This document shows positions 35,160 to 43,926 of a stretch of 50,321 nucleotides of DNA, in pieces. Made by a program: the position numbers and the translations under genes. How positions within the stretch are numbered: position 1 is the first letter of the stretch; every line of letters starts with the position of its first letter. The notes beneath the pieces are model-generated. The model had not been told where the DNA came from and made no database searches. It saw only the letters and a list, made by a program, of their open reading frames with translations. Origin of the DNA: Acidobacteriota bacterium (lineage in GTDB: Bacteria > Pseudomonadota > Alphaproteobacteria > Acetobacterales > Acetobacteraceae); NCBI GenBank assembly GCA_903970435.1, contig CAJCIS010000106.1:1-50321 (forward strand), in the 5' to 3' direction.

Positions 35160-37583
35160 ATGACACCACAATTCTCGATAGCCATCGTAGGCTCCGGCCC
35201 CGGCGGCCTTTCAGCGGCGGCTACCGCGGCGCGCTATGGCCTGTCGCATGTGTTGCTGGAACGAACGGACCATCTTTGCGACACCGTCTACCGGTACCAG
35301 AAGGGCAAGAAGGTGATGGCGCACCCAATGCGCCTGCCGCTGCTCGGCGAAATGCCGTTCGAGCAAGGCGCGCGCGAAACCATTCTTGCCAATTGGCAGC
35401 GTGTCGCGGTGGAGCACGCGGTCAATGTGCGCCTGGCCAGCGAGGTAAACTCCATTGCCAAGACGGATGATGATTTTACCGTAACAATGGCCGACGGCGC
35501 CGCCATCTCCGCCGCACACGTGATACTGGCGATTGGCCTGCAGGGAAATATCCGCCGTCTGACGGTGCCCGGTGCCGAGAAGCCTCACGTCAAATATCAG
35601 TTGGACGATCCTGACGATTACCGCGACAAACGCATTGTTGTCATTGGCGCCGGCGACGCAGGCCTGGAGAACGCGCTGGCGTTGTGCGGTAACAATGACG
35701 TCAGCGTGGTGAACCGGCAGCCCGACCTTTCGCGCGCCAAGCCGGCAAACGTGTCGGACACCGATCGGGCGATCCGTTCCGGGCGCATCCGGGCTTTCCA
35801 CAATGCCAGCCCGCTACGCATCGATGACGAAGGCGTGACAATCGATACGCCCAACGGCGAGGTACGCCTGCCCGCGGACATTATCATTGCACGGCTCGGT
35901 GCCATTCCGCCGCGCAAATTTCTCGAGAGTTGCGGCATTAAATTTCCGAGCAAGGATCCCGCGGCAATTCCGGAATTGTCGGAATCCTACGAATCGAATG
36001 TGCCGGGCCTGTATATTATCGGCGCCCTGGGCGGTTACACGCTGATCAAGCAAGCCATCAATCAGGGCCACGAACTGGTCCGCCGCCTTGCCGGCGACCC
36101 CACGCCGCCGGCCGACGCGCCGCTATTGCAAAACGTCTGCGCCGACGCATTTCCAGGCAAGCCCGTCAATCTTGTGTTGCAATACCTGCGCGACCACGTG
36201 CCGATCCTCGCAGGCTTGACCAGCTTGCAGTTGCGCGAGACGTTGCTGGACTGCACGCTGGCTCGTTTCGGCAAAGGCGATACGGTTTTTAGCCGCGGTG
36301 ATTACACCAGTTCGCTATGGAACATTGCCGAAGGCGCGGTGTCGGTGGAGCTCGATCCCGCGCGGCCGGACAATGTCATCGAAGTCGGCGCCGGCGAATT
36401 CGTCGGCGAACTGGGCCTGTTGTCCGGGCGCCGGCGCAACGCCACGGTGACCGCCGCTGCACCGTCCATCATGGTCGAAATTCCGCTCCGCGCGGTGCGC
36501 AGGCTGCAAACTTCCGTGGCCGAAGTTCAGCAGGAGCTGGACCGGGTGGCCGTGCGGCGACTGATTCACACCACCTTGGGGCCGGATCGTCCGATTGCGG
36601 AATTGGAAGATATTATCGCGGGCGCAACCTTGCGTACCTACAGGGCGGGTGCGTGCATCATCAAAGAAGGCGAAACGATCGCCGCGTTGTACATACTGCG
36701 CAGCGGCTCCGCCACCGTGGCGCGGTCCGAAGCGGGCCGGGAGAACGTACTGAACTTTCTCGGCGCCGGCAGTCTGTTCGGCGAGCGCGGCTTTCTGGAC
36801 GATCACGCGGTGCGCGCGGCGACGATCACGGCGACAGTGGCCAGCGACGTCATCTGCATCGACGCCGCCCCGGTGCGCGATACGCTGGCCCGAACGCCGG
36901 CGCTGCGCGCGGCATTCAGCCGTGCAGTGCAAACGCAACTCGCGCAAAGCCTGCGCGCCACGGTCACGCAAACGCAGAGTACTGGACCCGCCGGCAAGGC
37001 GGCCGCGATATCGGATTTCCTGCTGTCAAAAGGCGTCGGCGAAGCAACAAACGTATTCATCATAGATGAAACGATCTGTACTCGCTGCGGCAATTGCGAA
37101 CAGGCTTGCGCGGCCACCCACGGCGGCATCAGCCGGGTGAGCCGCGAGCTTGGCGCGAGCGCCGAGCAGATCCTCATTCCCTTGGCCTGCCGGCACTGCG
37201 AAACACCGCATTGCATGGCAAATTGTCCGGTCGATGCGATTTCGCGCACGCCGACTGGCGAGGTCATCATCAACCAGCAAACCTGCATCGGCTGCGAGAA
37301 ATGCGCCGAGGATTGCCCTTACGATGTCATCAGCATGGTGGACATCGGTGCCAGAAAACGGCCGAACTGGTTGGTGCGCATGCTGGCAACCGTCGGGCTG
37401 GCACGGCCGGCCGATGCGCGGATCGATACGGGAGCGGAGCACGAAAAGAAAGCCCTGAAGTGCGACCTCTGCAGCAGCGCCGGCGGCATACCGGCCTGCG
37501 TTACGGCGTGTCCGACAGGTGCGGCAGTCCGCATCGCGCCGGAGGCCTACATGACCTGGTTGCGCGAGGGATCCAACCCGTGA
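35160..37583 (+). CDS. FAD/NAD(P) oxidoreductase - two cNMP-binding domains - four-cluster ferredoxin fusion
   Basis: An 807-residue cytoplasmic protein without signal peptide. Residues 1-320 form a thioredoxin-reductase/YpdA-like flavoprotein with GSGPGG (11-16) for FAD and VIGAGDAGLENA (161-172) for NAD(P). Two cyclic-nucleotide-binding domains follow (about 365-455 and 485-585); both keep the phosphate-cassette Gly-Glu and Arg (VGELGLLSGRRRNAT with R426; FGERGFLDDHAVRAAT with R552). The C-terminus (635-795) has 16 Cys in DmsB/NrfC order: CTRCGNCEQAC, CRHC..C...CP, CIGCEKCAEDCP and CDLC...C...CP, so four [4Fe-4S] clusters. It probably passes electrons between NAD(P)H and the membrane partner encoded next (GTGA overlap), under cAMP or cGMP control. 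The usual redox CXXC of thioredoxin reductase is not seen. Confidence 0.9.
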   Translation: MTPQFSIAIVGSGPGGLSAAATAARYGLSHVLLERTDHLCDTVYRYQKGKKVMAHPMRLPLLGEMPFEQGARETILANWQRVAVEHAVNVRLASEVNSIAKTDDDFTVTMADGAAISAAHVILAIGLQGNIRRLTVPGAEKPHVKYQLDDPDDYRDKRIVVIGAGDAGLENALALCGNNDVSVVNRQPDLSRAKPANVSDTDRAIRSGRIRAFHNASPLRIDDEGVTIDTPNGEVRLPADIIIARLGAIPPRKFLESCGIKFPSKDPAAIPELSESYESNVPGLYIIGALGGYTLIKQAINQGHELVRRLAGDPTPPADAPLLQNVCADAFPGKPVNLVLQYLRDHVPILAGLTSLQLRETLLDCTLARFGKGDTVFSRGDYTSSLWNIAEGAVSVELDPARPDNVIEVGAGEFVGELGLLSGRRRNATVTAAAPSIMVEIPLRAVRRLQTSVAEVQQELDRVAVRRLIHTTLGPDRPIAELEDIIAGATLRTYRAGACIIKEGETIAALYILRSGSATVARSEAGRENVLNFLGAGSLFGERGFLDDHAVRAATITATVASDVICIDAAPVRDTLARTPALRAAFSRAVQTQLAQSLRATVTQTQSTGPAGKAAAISDFLLSKGVGEATNVFIIDETICTRCGNCEQACAATHGGISRVSRELGASAEQILIPLACRHCETPHCMANCPVDAISRTPTGEVIINQQTCIGCEKCAEDCPYDVISMVDIGARKRPNWLVRMLATVGLARPADARIDTGAEHEKKALKCDLCSSAGGIPACVTACPTGAAVRIAPEAYMTWLREGSNP

Positions 37584-38449
37584 CGCGGTTTTCGTCCGCC
37601 GCCGCGCTGCCCATCCACCGCTCATTTCTCGTTTGGCGGAACGGAATATACGCCAAGGCCGCGCTCCTTTTGACCGCCTCTTGCATCCTGCTCTACGCGC
37701 TGCAACATCCCACCGGCCCGGCGAACGGGGGCACCGCGGTGGGCTACTTCCTTGGCACCCTGGCGGCAATCCTGGTGCTCTGGCTTGCATGGTTCGGCAT
37801 AAGGCGGCGCCGCTACGGCGGAGCAGGACAGCTGGAGGGCCTGCTGTCCGCGCATGTCTATTTTGGTATAGCACTGATGATCGTGGCGACCCTGCACGCC
37901 GGTTTCCGGCTCCATTGGAATGTGCACAGTTTGACCCTTGTACTGCTGAGCCTGGTTGTGGCAAGCGGAATGTTCGGCAGCTACGCGTTCTGGCGTTACC
38001 CGCAGTTGATGACCCAAAACCGGGCCAGCGCGACCTTGACATCGATGACGGCGGAACTCGCCACCCTGGATTTGAGGTGCCGCCAATTGGCACTGTTGTT
38101 CCCGGACGACATCATGTCGCTGGTGCATGAAACGGTGGCGCCGGGCACCGCTCATTTCGGTATGGCAGACCTCGTTTGGGGCCGGCGCCACAATCAGGTG
38201 CATCGAAACAACCTTGCTGCCATCGCGCGCGTTCAAACCCAACTCGCGGATCGGCAGGCGGCAACGCCCTCGGAGGTGCTGCCGCTGGTGCAGAGCCTCA
38301 CCCAGCGGCTGATTCTGATGGAGCGCATGTATCGTGACTGGCGCTATCGTGCATTGATGTTGCAATGGCGTGCCATCCATGTGCCGCTGACCATCGGATT
38401 GATCGTGGCGCTGGCCATTCACGTCATCGTTGTATTTTACGACTGGTAG
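37580..38449 (+). CDS. b-type cytochrome-like membrane protein
   Basis: A 289-residue inner-membrane protein with five likely spans (about 26-43, 56-73, 88-107, 117-136, 266-287). Candidate haem-b ligands occur in pairs: His92 and His106 in AHVYFGIALMIVATLHAG, and His267 and His281 in AIHVPLTIGLIVALAIHVIV. A long loop (138-262) between spans four and five is rich in charged residues and faces one side. The family was not recognised with certainty; a DmsC/NrfD- or cytochrome b561-type quinone-linked electron carrier is the best reading. The GTG start overlaps the stop of the ferredoxin fusion gene (GTGA), arguing that the two proteins form a complex. Confidence 0.72.
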   Translation: MTRFSSAAALPIHRSFLVWRNGIYAKAALLLTASCILLYALQHPTGPANGGTAVGYFLGTLAAILVLWLAWFGIRRRRYGGAGQLEGLLSAHVYFGIALMIVATLHAGFRLHWNVHSLTLVLLSLVVASGMFGSYAFWRYPQLMTQNRASATLTSMTAELATLDLRCRQLALLFPDDIMSLVHETVAPGTAHFGMADLVWGRRHNQVHRNNLAAIARVQTQLADRQAATPSEVLPLVQSLTQRLILMERMYRDWRYRALMLQWRAIHVPLTIGLIVALAIHVIVVFYDW

Positions 38450-38455
38450 CCAGCC

Positions 38456-40207
38456 ATGACGCTGGTCTCTTTCGCCCCTACCGGGCCGGTCGCCGCCATG
38501 GCGTGGCCGAGCGTGCAGCTCGATCAATCCGAGATTGCCATCGGGCGCAATCCAGCGAGCGGGCTTTGCCTGTTGCATCGGCAAATTCGTTTCAATCACG
38601 CCGTTCTGCGTACGGAGGGCGCGGGCCTCTACCTCGTCGCGGCGGAAGGGGCGTTCCTGGGTACCGCCGCAGACCCGCAACAGTCCGCGCGGTTGGCGCA
38701 TGCGGGCGACACGACGCAAATCGGACCGTTTATCCTCACCGTGCGCGAAGTCACCGGCGACGGCAACGTCACGCTGTCGGTGACACAGACAAACGATATG
38801 GAGCCGGACGAAGGCGCGCTCGCACAGATCTATCTGCGTGTCTTCAACGTGGCTCTTCCGAACGTAAGGCTTTGGGCGCTGCTCCTTTCCTGCGGCCTGG
38901 TTGTGATTTTTTTTGCCTGGCCCCTGCTGTCGATGCAGGCCGCCAAACATGACAACGGCGACATGCAGCGAGGCGGCCCTTCGTTTTCAGAGCCGTCGTT
39001 CTTCCCCCCACCATGGGGGGCAGCATCGCTTTGGAATGTCGGGGCGATCTCGCGCGCACATTCCGGCTTTGCGGCCAATTGTTCGTTCTGCCATCAGACG
39101 CCCTTCGTGCCGGTTCGATCAAGCGCCTGCCTGGCCTGTCATCGCGACATCGGCCAGCACGCCGACCCCAGCGTGGCGCCGGCCGCGGACCTGCGCTTGC
39201 AGCGATGCGAACATTGCCATCATGAGCACAAGGGCCAAACCATTGCGACGCGTGACAGCCAGGCCGATTGTGTGGCGTGCCACGGCGACATCAGAAGGAT
39301 CGCGCCAGAAACTTCCTTGCATGATGTGCTTGACTTCGGCACGAATCACCCGCAATTTAGACCGGCGCTGGTGCTGGATGCTGGCCTGCGCACGACAAAA
39401 CGCTTCGACATCGGCGATCTGCAAGCCGAGGATCATAGCAACGTGCGGTTCACCCATGCAGGGCATCTGAAACTGCCCAAGCTGAACCGGGCCGGCCGTC
39501 AGGATGTCTGCGGCGGTTGCCATGTTCCGGCTCCAGGCGGCGTAACATTCAAGCCGGTGCAATTCGATGACGCATGCGCTTCCTGCCACAGTTTGCAGTT
39601 CGAACCGCAACATCCGGAGTGGCGCTTGCCGCACGGCCATCCGGAAGAAGTCGCCAGCCGCATTGCGGGTTATTACGCGCGGGCAGCGCTGGCGGGCGAG
39701 GTGTTCGACAGGCCCAACACCGAACCATTCTACAAGCCGGGCGTCCCACCGCCGCCGCCACCGCCAACCGGGACCGACCTCGTTACGTACAAGACGGAAG
39801 CAGCCATGATGTCTACCATTGCGCGCAGCACGTGCGGCGAATGCCATGTCACCATTCCGCCGGCGGCAGGTCAGCCCAACGACGCGTGGCGCATCGCGCC
39901 GGTATTCGTGCCCGACCGCTATATGCCATCCTCGCTGTTCCGCCATGCATCACATGCAACCAGCACGTGCCAGAACTGCCACGCCGCCGCGACCAGCAAC
40001 CTCGGCGCCATTTCGTTGCTTCCCGGCATCGGCACCTGCCGCGCCTGCCACGCGGGCGAGGCGGCGCCCGCGTCACGCATTTCCTCGTCCTGCGCATCGT
40101 GTCATCGGTTTCACGACGACAGCCTAATGCATCTCGCGCCGGCGGACACAGCAACGTTCACCGGCGGCCGCGCGCCACCATCCATGCCAGCCAAGGAGCT
40201 TCAATGA
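38456..40207 (+). CDS. FHA-like domain - membrane span - decahaem cytochrome c fusion
   Basis: A 583-residue protein with no N-terminal signal. Residues 15-110 resemble a forkhead-associated domain: IAIGRNP (27-33), NHAVLR (47-52) and later strands; the usual phosphothreonine-contacting Ser before the His is replaced by Arg45. One span (about 137-160) anchors it with the C-terminus in the periplasm. There, ten CXXCH motifs are found: CSFCH 209, CLACH 225, CEHCH 251, CVACH 272, CGGCH 352, CASCH 374, CGECH 460, CQNCH 505, CRACH 528 and CASCH 546, with a Pro-rich linker (430-437) dividing six from four. It should carry electrons from the inner membrane into the periplasm, with a cytoplasmic FHA-like module for protein contact. 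Its stop overlaps the next start (ATGA). Confidence 0.85.
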   Translation: MTLVSFAPTGPVAAMAWPSVQLDQSEIAIGRNPASGLCLLHRQIRFNHAVLRTEGAGLYLVAAEGAFLGTAADPQQSARLAHAGDTTQIGPFILTVREVTGDGNVTLSVTQTNDMEPDEGALAQIYLRVFNVALPNVRLWALLLSCGLVVIFFAWPLLSMQAAKHDNGDMQRGGPSFSEPSFFPPPWGAASLWNVGAISRAHSGFAANCSFCHQTPFVPVRSSACLACHRDIGQHADPSVAPAADLRLQRCEHCHHEHKGQTIATRDSQADCVACHGDIRRIAPETSLHDVLDFGTNHPQFRPALVLDAGLRTTKRFDIGDLQAEDHSNVRFTHAGHLKLPKLNRAGRQDVCGGCHVPAPGGVTFKPVQFDDACASCHSLQFEPQHPEWRLPHGHPEEVASRIAGYYARAALAGEVFDRPNTEPFYKPGVPPPPPPPTGTDLVTYKTEAAMMSTIARSTCGECHVTIPPAAGQPNDAWRIAPVFVPDRYMPSSLFRHASHATSTCQNCHAAATSNLGAISLLPGIGTCRACHAGEAAPASRISSSCASCHRFHDDSLMHLAPADTATFTGGRAPPSMPAKELQ

Positions 40208-42204
40208 TGCGAACGGACAAATTCCGGCGTGTCCCCTTATCCGCTGCGGCGCTCCTGGCCTGCGCGGCGGCGGGTGAGATCCCGCTTGCGGCGCGCTGGG
40301 GATCGTTCGGCGGCGCCCCCACCGCGGCGATCCCAGGGTCGAATCGTGGATCTACAAATCCGCCGTCCAGAACGCAAGGCAGCAGCAACGCAACAAGCCA
40401 GCCTCCGGGCCGCGCGTTTTTGACACAAAACGATGTCGAGGGCGTTATCAGCCGCGTCGTGCATGAAGCAAGTGCCCGCCATATCGACACGACCGTTGCG
40501 GTTGTGGATCGTATGGGCGCTGTACTGGCTGTTTGGCAGAACGGTTCGCAGTTCACCTGGGTACGCAACAACCCGAATGGGCTGCAGTTTAACCAACAAC
40601 TTAATGGATTTCCCATTCCCTCCGCGGCCGCGGCGATCGCCAAGGCCGATACTGCCGCGTATCTTTCGAGTTCACAGGGTAACGCGTTCAGCACACGCAC
40701 CGCCAGCCAGATCATTCAGGACCATTTCAATCCAGGCACGACTGACGCCTCCTCCGGGCCCCTGTATGGTGTTCAATTCAGTCAGTTGCCATGTTCGGAC
40801 TTGATGAACCGCTACAGTCCCGCAACGCCAACGAACCAGCCCGGACCAAGCCGCTCGCCGCTCGGCCTGTCCGCCGACCCGGGCGGACTGCCGCTCTACA
40901 AAAATGGTGTATTGGTGGGCGGCGTCGGCGTCAAAGCCATCGGCCCGTACGGGCTGGATCTGAATATTCATGTTGACGACAACTCGATTGACGAGACGCT
41001 CGCGCTGGCCGGCACTATTGGCTTGACCGCACCCGCCAACATAACGGCGAACAAAATTACCGTGAACGGCCTGCTGCTGCGTTACACCGACGTCTCAACC
41101 CGCAACTTTGTCGCCAACCCGGCCTCGGCGCCACCCTTTGCCACCATTGCCGACAAGCTGATCCCGGTAACCGGGTACTATGATGCAACGAACGGCGTGT
41201 TGAGCGGAAGCACATACGGCACGCCCTCGTCAGGTCTTGTGACCGATACATCCGGAATGATCAGCGTGAAGAATCCGCCTTATGTACTTGCGGACTGCGC
41301 GAACAATTCGTGCGAGGGGCGTTACCCGATCGTCGCGGGCGCGCCAGGCACACTCACGCAGGACGAAACGGCCGCAATTCTGCGCAGTGCCTACAACGTC
41401 GCCCTGCAAACCAGGGCGCAAATCCGCAATCCGCCGGGATCGGCGGCCAAGGTCACCATCAGCGTTGTTGACGTGAACGGAACGATCCTCGGCATCATCA
41501 CCGAGCCGGACGCACCGAATTTCGGCATTGACGTATCATTGCAGAAAGCTCGCACGGCGACGTTCATGTCCAGCCCGTCCGCCGGACCATTGCTGGCGGC
41601 AAAATCCGCCTCCGCCCACTACATCGAAGCTGCATGGTCATTTTTCAATGCCCCCGTGTTCAGCCAGGGCGAGGCGTGGAGCGCCCGTGCCATTGGCAAC
41701 ATATCGCGCGATACCTATCCCGACGGAATCAACGGTTCCCCAAACGGACCGTTCAGCCTTCCGGCTGCGGAGACCACGCCTTTTTCCGTGGGTCTGGAAT
41801 TAAGCTTGGTACTTGGAAATTTAGGTAGCCATTTGGCCTATGTAGAGCATCCGACGGTGGACGCGGACACACCCAAGGTTTGCACCGCATTGGCGAATGC
41901 GAGCGGCGCGCCGCCGGTGCTTGCCAACGGCCTGCAAATTTTCCCTGGCGGCTTCCCGATCTATCGCGGCAACGTTTTGGTCGGCGGCATCGGCGTCTCC
42001 GGCGACGGTGTCGACCAGGACGATATGATTGCCTTTCTGGGCCTGTACAATGCCGGCGTCAGCCTCGCGACTGGCATCGGCAACGCACCCGTGGATATTC
42101 GCGCAAACCTCTTGTCGGCCTATGGCGTGTCGCCGCGCTATGTCAATTGCCCCTACGCGCCGTTTCTTGATGGCAGCGGCGACAATGTTTGCGACGGTAA
42201 ATGA
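40204..42204 (+). CDS. Tandem GlcG/HbpS (DUF336) domain protein, putative lipoprotein
   Basis: A 666-residue exported protein. The N-terminus has a lipobox-like LLAC (Cys20) after a short hydrophobic run, so it may be lipid-anchored. Two GlcG/HbpS-type domains follow: the first about 72-290 (LTQNDVEGVISRV, VAVVDRMGAVLAVW, DPGGLPLYKNGVLVGGVGV) and the second about 385-640 (LTQDETAAILRSA, ISVVDVNGTILGII, FPGGFPIYRGNVLVGGIGVSG). HbpS of Streptomyces binds haem and responds to redox stress, so a haem-handling or sensing role fits this multihaem cluster. Each domain is enlarged by long inserts relative to the single-domain family. Both start and stop overlap neighbours by four bases. Confidence 0.82.
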   Translation: MMRTDKFRRVPLSAAALLACAAAGEIPLAARWGSFGGAPTAAIPGSNRGSTNPPSRTQGSSNATSQPPGRAFLTQNDVEGVISRVVHEASARHIDTTVAVVDRMGAVLAVWQNGSQFTWVRNNPNGLQFNQQLNGFPIPSAAAAIAKADTAAYLSSSQGNAFSTRTASQIIQDHFNPGTTDASSGPLYGVQFSQLPCSDLMNRYSPATPTNQPGPSRSPLGLSADPGGLPLYKNGVLVGGVGVKAIGPYGLDLNIHVDDNSIDETLALAGTIGLTAPANITANKITVNGLLLRYTDVSTRNFVANPASAPPFATIADKLIPVTGYYDATNGVLSGSTYGTPSSGLVTDTSGMISVKNPPYVLADCANNSCEGRYPIVAGAPGTLTQDETAAILRSAYNVALQTRAQIRNPPGSAAKVTISVVDVNGTILGIITEPDAPNFGIDVSLQKARTATFMSSPSAGPLLAAKSASAHYIEAAWSFFNAPVFSQGEAWSARAIGNISRDTYPDGINGSPNGPFSLPAAETTPFSVGLELSLVLGNLGSHLAYVEHPTVDADTPKVCTALANASGAPPVLANGLQIFPGGFPIYRGNVLVGGIGVSGDGVDQDDMIAFLGLYNAGVSLATGIGNAPVDIRANLLSAYGVSPRYVNCPYAPFLDGSGDNVCDGK

Positions 42205-43919
42205 GAGCCGGCCGAGCCGTTCTGCTGGCGTTCATGGTCTTAACCACCGGCGCGCGCGCTCAGGAAGAATTTCGTCAGCCCGGCACGCCACCCGCGCCTC
42301 AGCCAACACCCCCGGCGCCGGACTTCATCGATACCTCCGAACCACCCGGATTTCTGACGGTGCCGGTACCGGATCGAAACCGGATTATCGACACCCTGGG
42401 TGTGCCGGACAATCCGGTCAACCCCTACCACCAGAGCACGCTGAAGGGCGATCGTCCGATCATCGATGACTGGTTCATTCAGGTGAGCGGCATTCTCGAT
42501 AGTTTTTACGAACCCAAGGCGGTCCCGGTGCCGGTCGACGTCGTGGCAACCTACCGGCCTTCAACCGGAAGCCAATTCGGCCGCCCGTCGCAAGAACTCG
42601 TGTCGGTTACGCTGCTACCAAGCCTGTCGCTCATCAAGGGCGATACATCGTTCAAGCCGCCGGATTTCGAACTGCGTTTCACGCCCGCATTCAATTATGC
42701 CCAGTTGAGCACAGAGGAACTCGGTCTTGTCAATGTCGGTCCCGCCCGCGGCACGGTGCGCGATACACGTTTTGTCGGCATACAGGAAGCGTTCGCCGAT
42801 TACCATTTGTGGGACGTGTCGCCGCGTTACGATTTCGACGCGATCCGCGTGGGCGTTCAGCCAATCAACGCGGATTTCCGCGGGTTTCTGTTCCAGGATG
42901 ACCAACTTGGCGTCCGCCTGCATGGCGATCGGGACAATAATCGCTTTCAGTACAATATTGCCTATTTCCGCCGCATTGAAAAGGACACCGATAGCGGCCT
43001 GAATGACCTGTCGCAGCCATTGCGGCGCGACGATATATTTCTGGCAAACCTGTTTGTGCAGGACCTCCCAGTGCCCGGCTTCACCACAGAATTCAGCGTG
43101 GTCGAAAACCTCAACCATGAAACCGGCACCTACTACGACACCAACGGATTTCTTACCCGGCCGGCCGCGTTCGGGCTAGAAAACCCGCATAAATACGACG
43201 TGACCTACTATGGCCTGAACGGCGACGGGCATTTTGGCCGCCTGAATCTGACGCAATCATTTTACTATGCAGCCGGCAACGACAGCCAGGACGAGATCAC
43301 CGGCAACAAAGCTAAAATCCGCGCCTACTTCGCCGCACTCGAACCCTCCGTTGATTTCGACTGGTTCAGGCTGCGCGGATCGTTCCTGTATGCCAGCGGC
43401 GACGGGCATCCGAACGGCAACACCGAAAGCGGCTTTGATTCCATTCTGGAAAATCCGCAATTCGCCGGCGCCGACACAAGCTATTGGATACGTCAGGCGA
43501 TTCCCCTCATCGGCGGCGGCGGCGTGGATCTTGTCGGGCGCGATGGCCTGCTGCCAGACCTGCGCTCATCCAAGGATGAAGGCCAATCGAACTTCATCAA
43601 CCCAGGCCTGCTGCTGCTCGGCGCCGGCGGCGATATGGACGTGCTTCCGTCGTTGCGTCTAAGCTTCAATGCTAATCACCTTAGCTTTAACACCACGCAA
43701 ATTCTTGAAATATTGCGCCAGCAATCACCTATCCATCGTGACATCGGGTGGGACCTTTCGGGCGCCGCGACATGGCGGCCGTTTGATACCCAGAATGTCG
43801 TGCTGCGGGCATCCGGTGCATTTCTGTTGCCCGGGCAGGGTTTCCGGGATCTGTATGCTTCCGAAGCAAAAGATCAGATCTATTATTCCGGCCTTCTGAA
43901 CGTCATTCTGACCTACTGA
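42201..43919 (+). CDS. Outer-membrane beta-barrel protein (porin candidate of the cytochrome cluster)
   Basis: A 572-residue protein with a clear signal peptide (MRAGRAVLLAFMVLTTGARA, then QEE), a Pro-rich N-terminal linker, and many alternating amphipathic strands rich in Tyr, Phe, Asn and Asp (DFELRFTPAFNYAQL; NRFQYNIAYFRRI; YYGLNGDGHFGRLNLTQSFYYAA). The last residues LLNVILTY end in an aromatic residue, the usual barrel-assembly signal. No haem motif is present. Lying between a haem-binding-type lipoprotein and a decahaem cytochrome, it is a candidate for the MtrB-like sheath of a porin-cytochrome conduit, but I see no direct MtrB signature, so an ordinary porin is possible. ATGA overlap with the upstream gene. 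Confidence 0.7.
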   Translation: MRAGRAVLLAFMVLTTGARAQEEFRQPGTPPAPQPTPPAPDFIDTSEPPGFLTVPVPDRNRIIDTLGVPDNPVNPYHQSTLKGDRPIIDDWFIQVSGILDSFYEPKAVPVPVDVVATYRPSTGSQFGRPSQELVSVTLLPSLSLIKGDTSFKPPDFELRFTPAFNYAQLSTEELGLVNVGPARGTVRDTRFVGIQEAFADYHLWDVSPRYDFDAIRVGVQPINADFRGFLFQDDQLGVRLHGDRDNNRFQYNIAYFRRIEKDTDSGLNDLSQPLRRDDIFLANLFVQDLPVPGFTTEFSVVENLNHETGTYYDTNGFLTRPAAFGLENPHKYDVTYYGLNGDGHFGRLNLTQSFYYAAGNDSQDEITGNKAKIRAYFAALEPSVDFDWFRLRGSFLYASGDGHPNGNTESGFDSILENPQFAGADTSYWIRQAIPLIGGGGVDLVGRDGLLPDLRSSKDEGQSNFINPGLLLLGAGGDMDVLPSLRLSFNANHLSFNTTQILEILRQQSPIHRDIGWDLSGAATWRPFDTQNVVLRASGAFLLPGQGFRDLYASEAKDQIYYSGLLNVILTY

Positions 43920-43926
43920 CAGACAT

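Noticed and set aside
35160-37583. The fusion protein as a thioredoxin reductase
   Set aside because: The N-terminal fold is of that type, but I see no redox-active CXXC in the flavoprotein part, and it is joined to cNMP and four-cluster ferredoxin domains.
37622-38950. A 442-codon open frame on the minus strand
   Set aside because: It lies opposite the b-type cytochrome and FHA-decahaem genes, has shadow-like composition, and would cut across two overlapping plus-strand genes.
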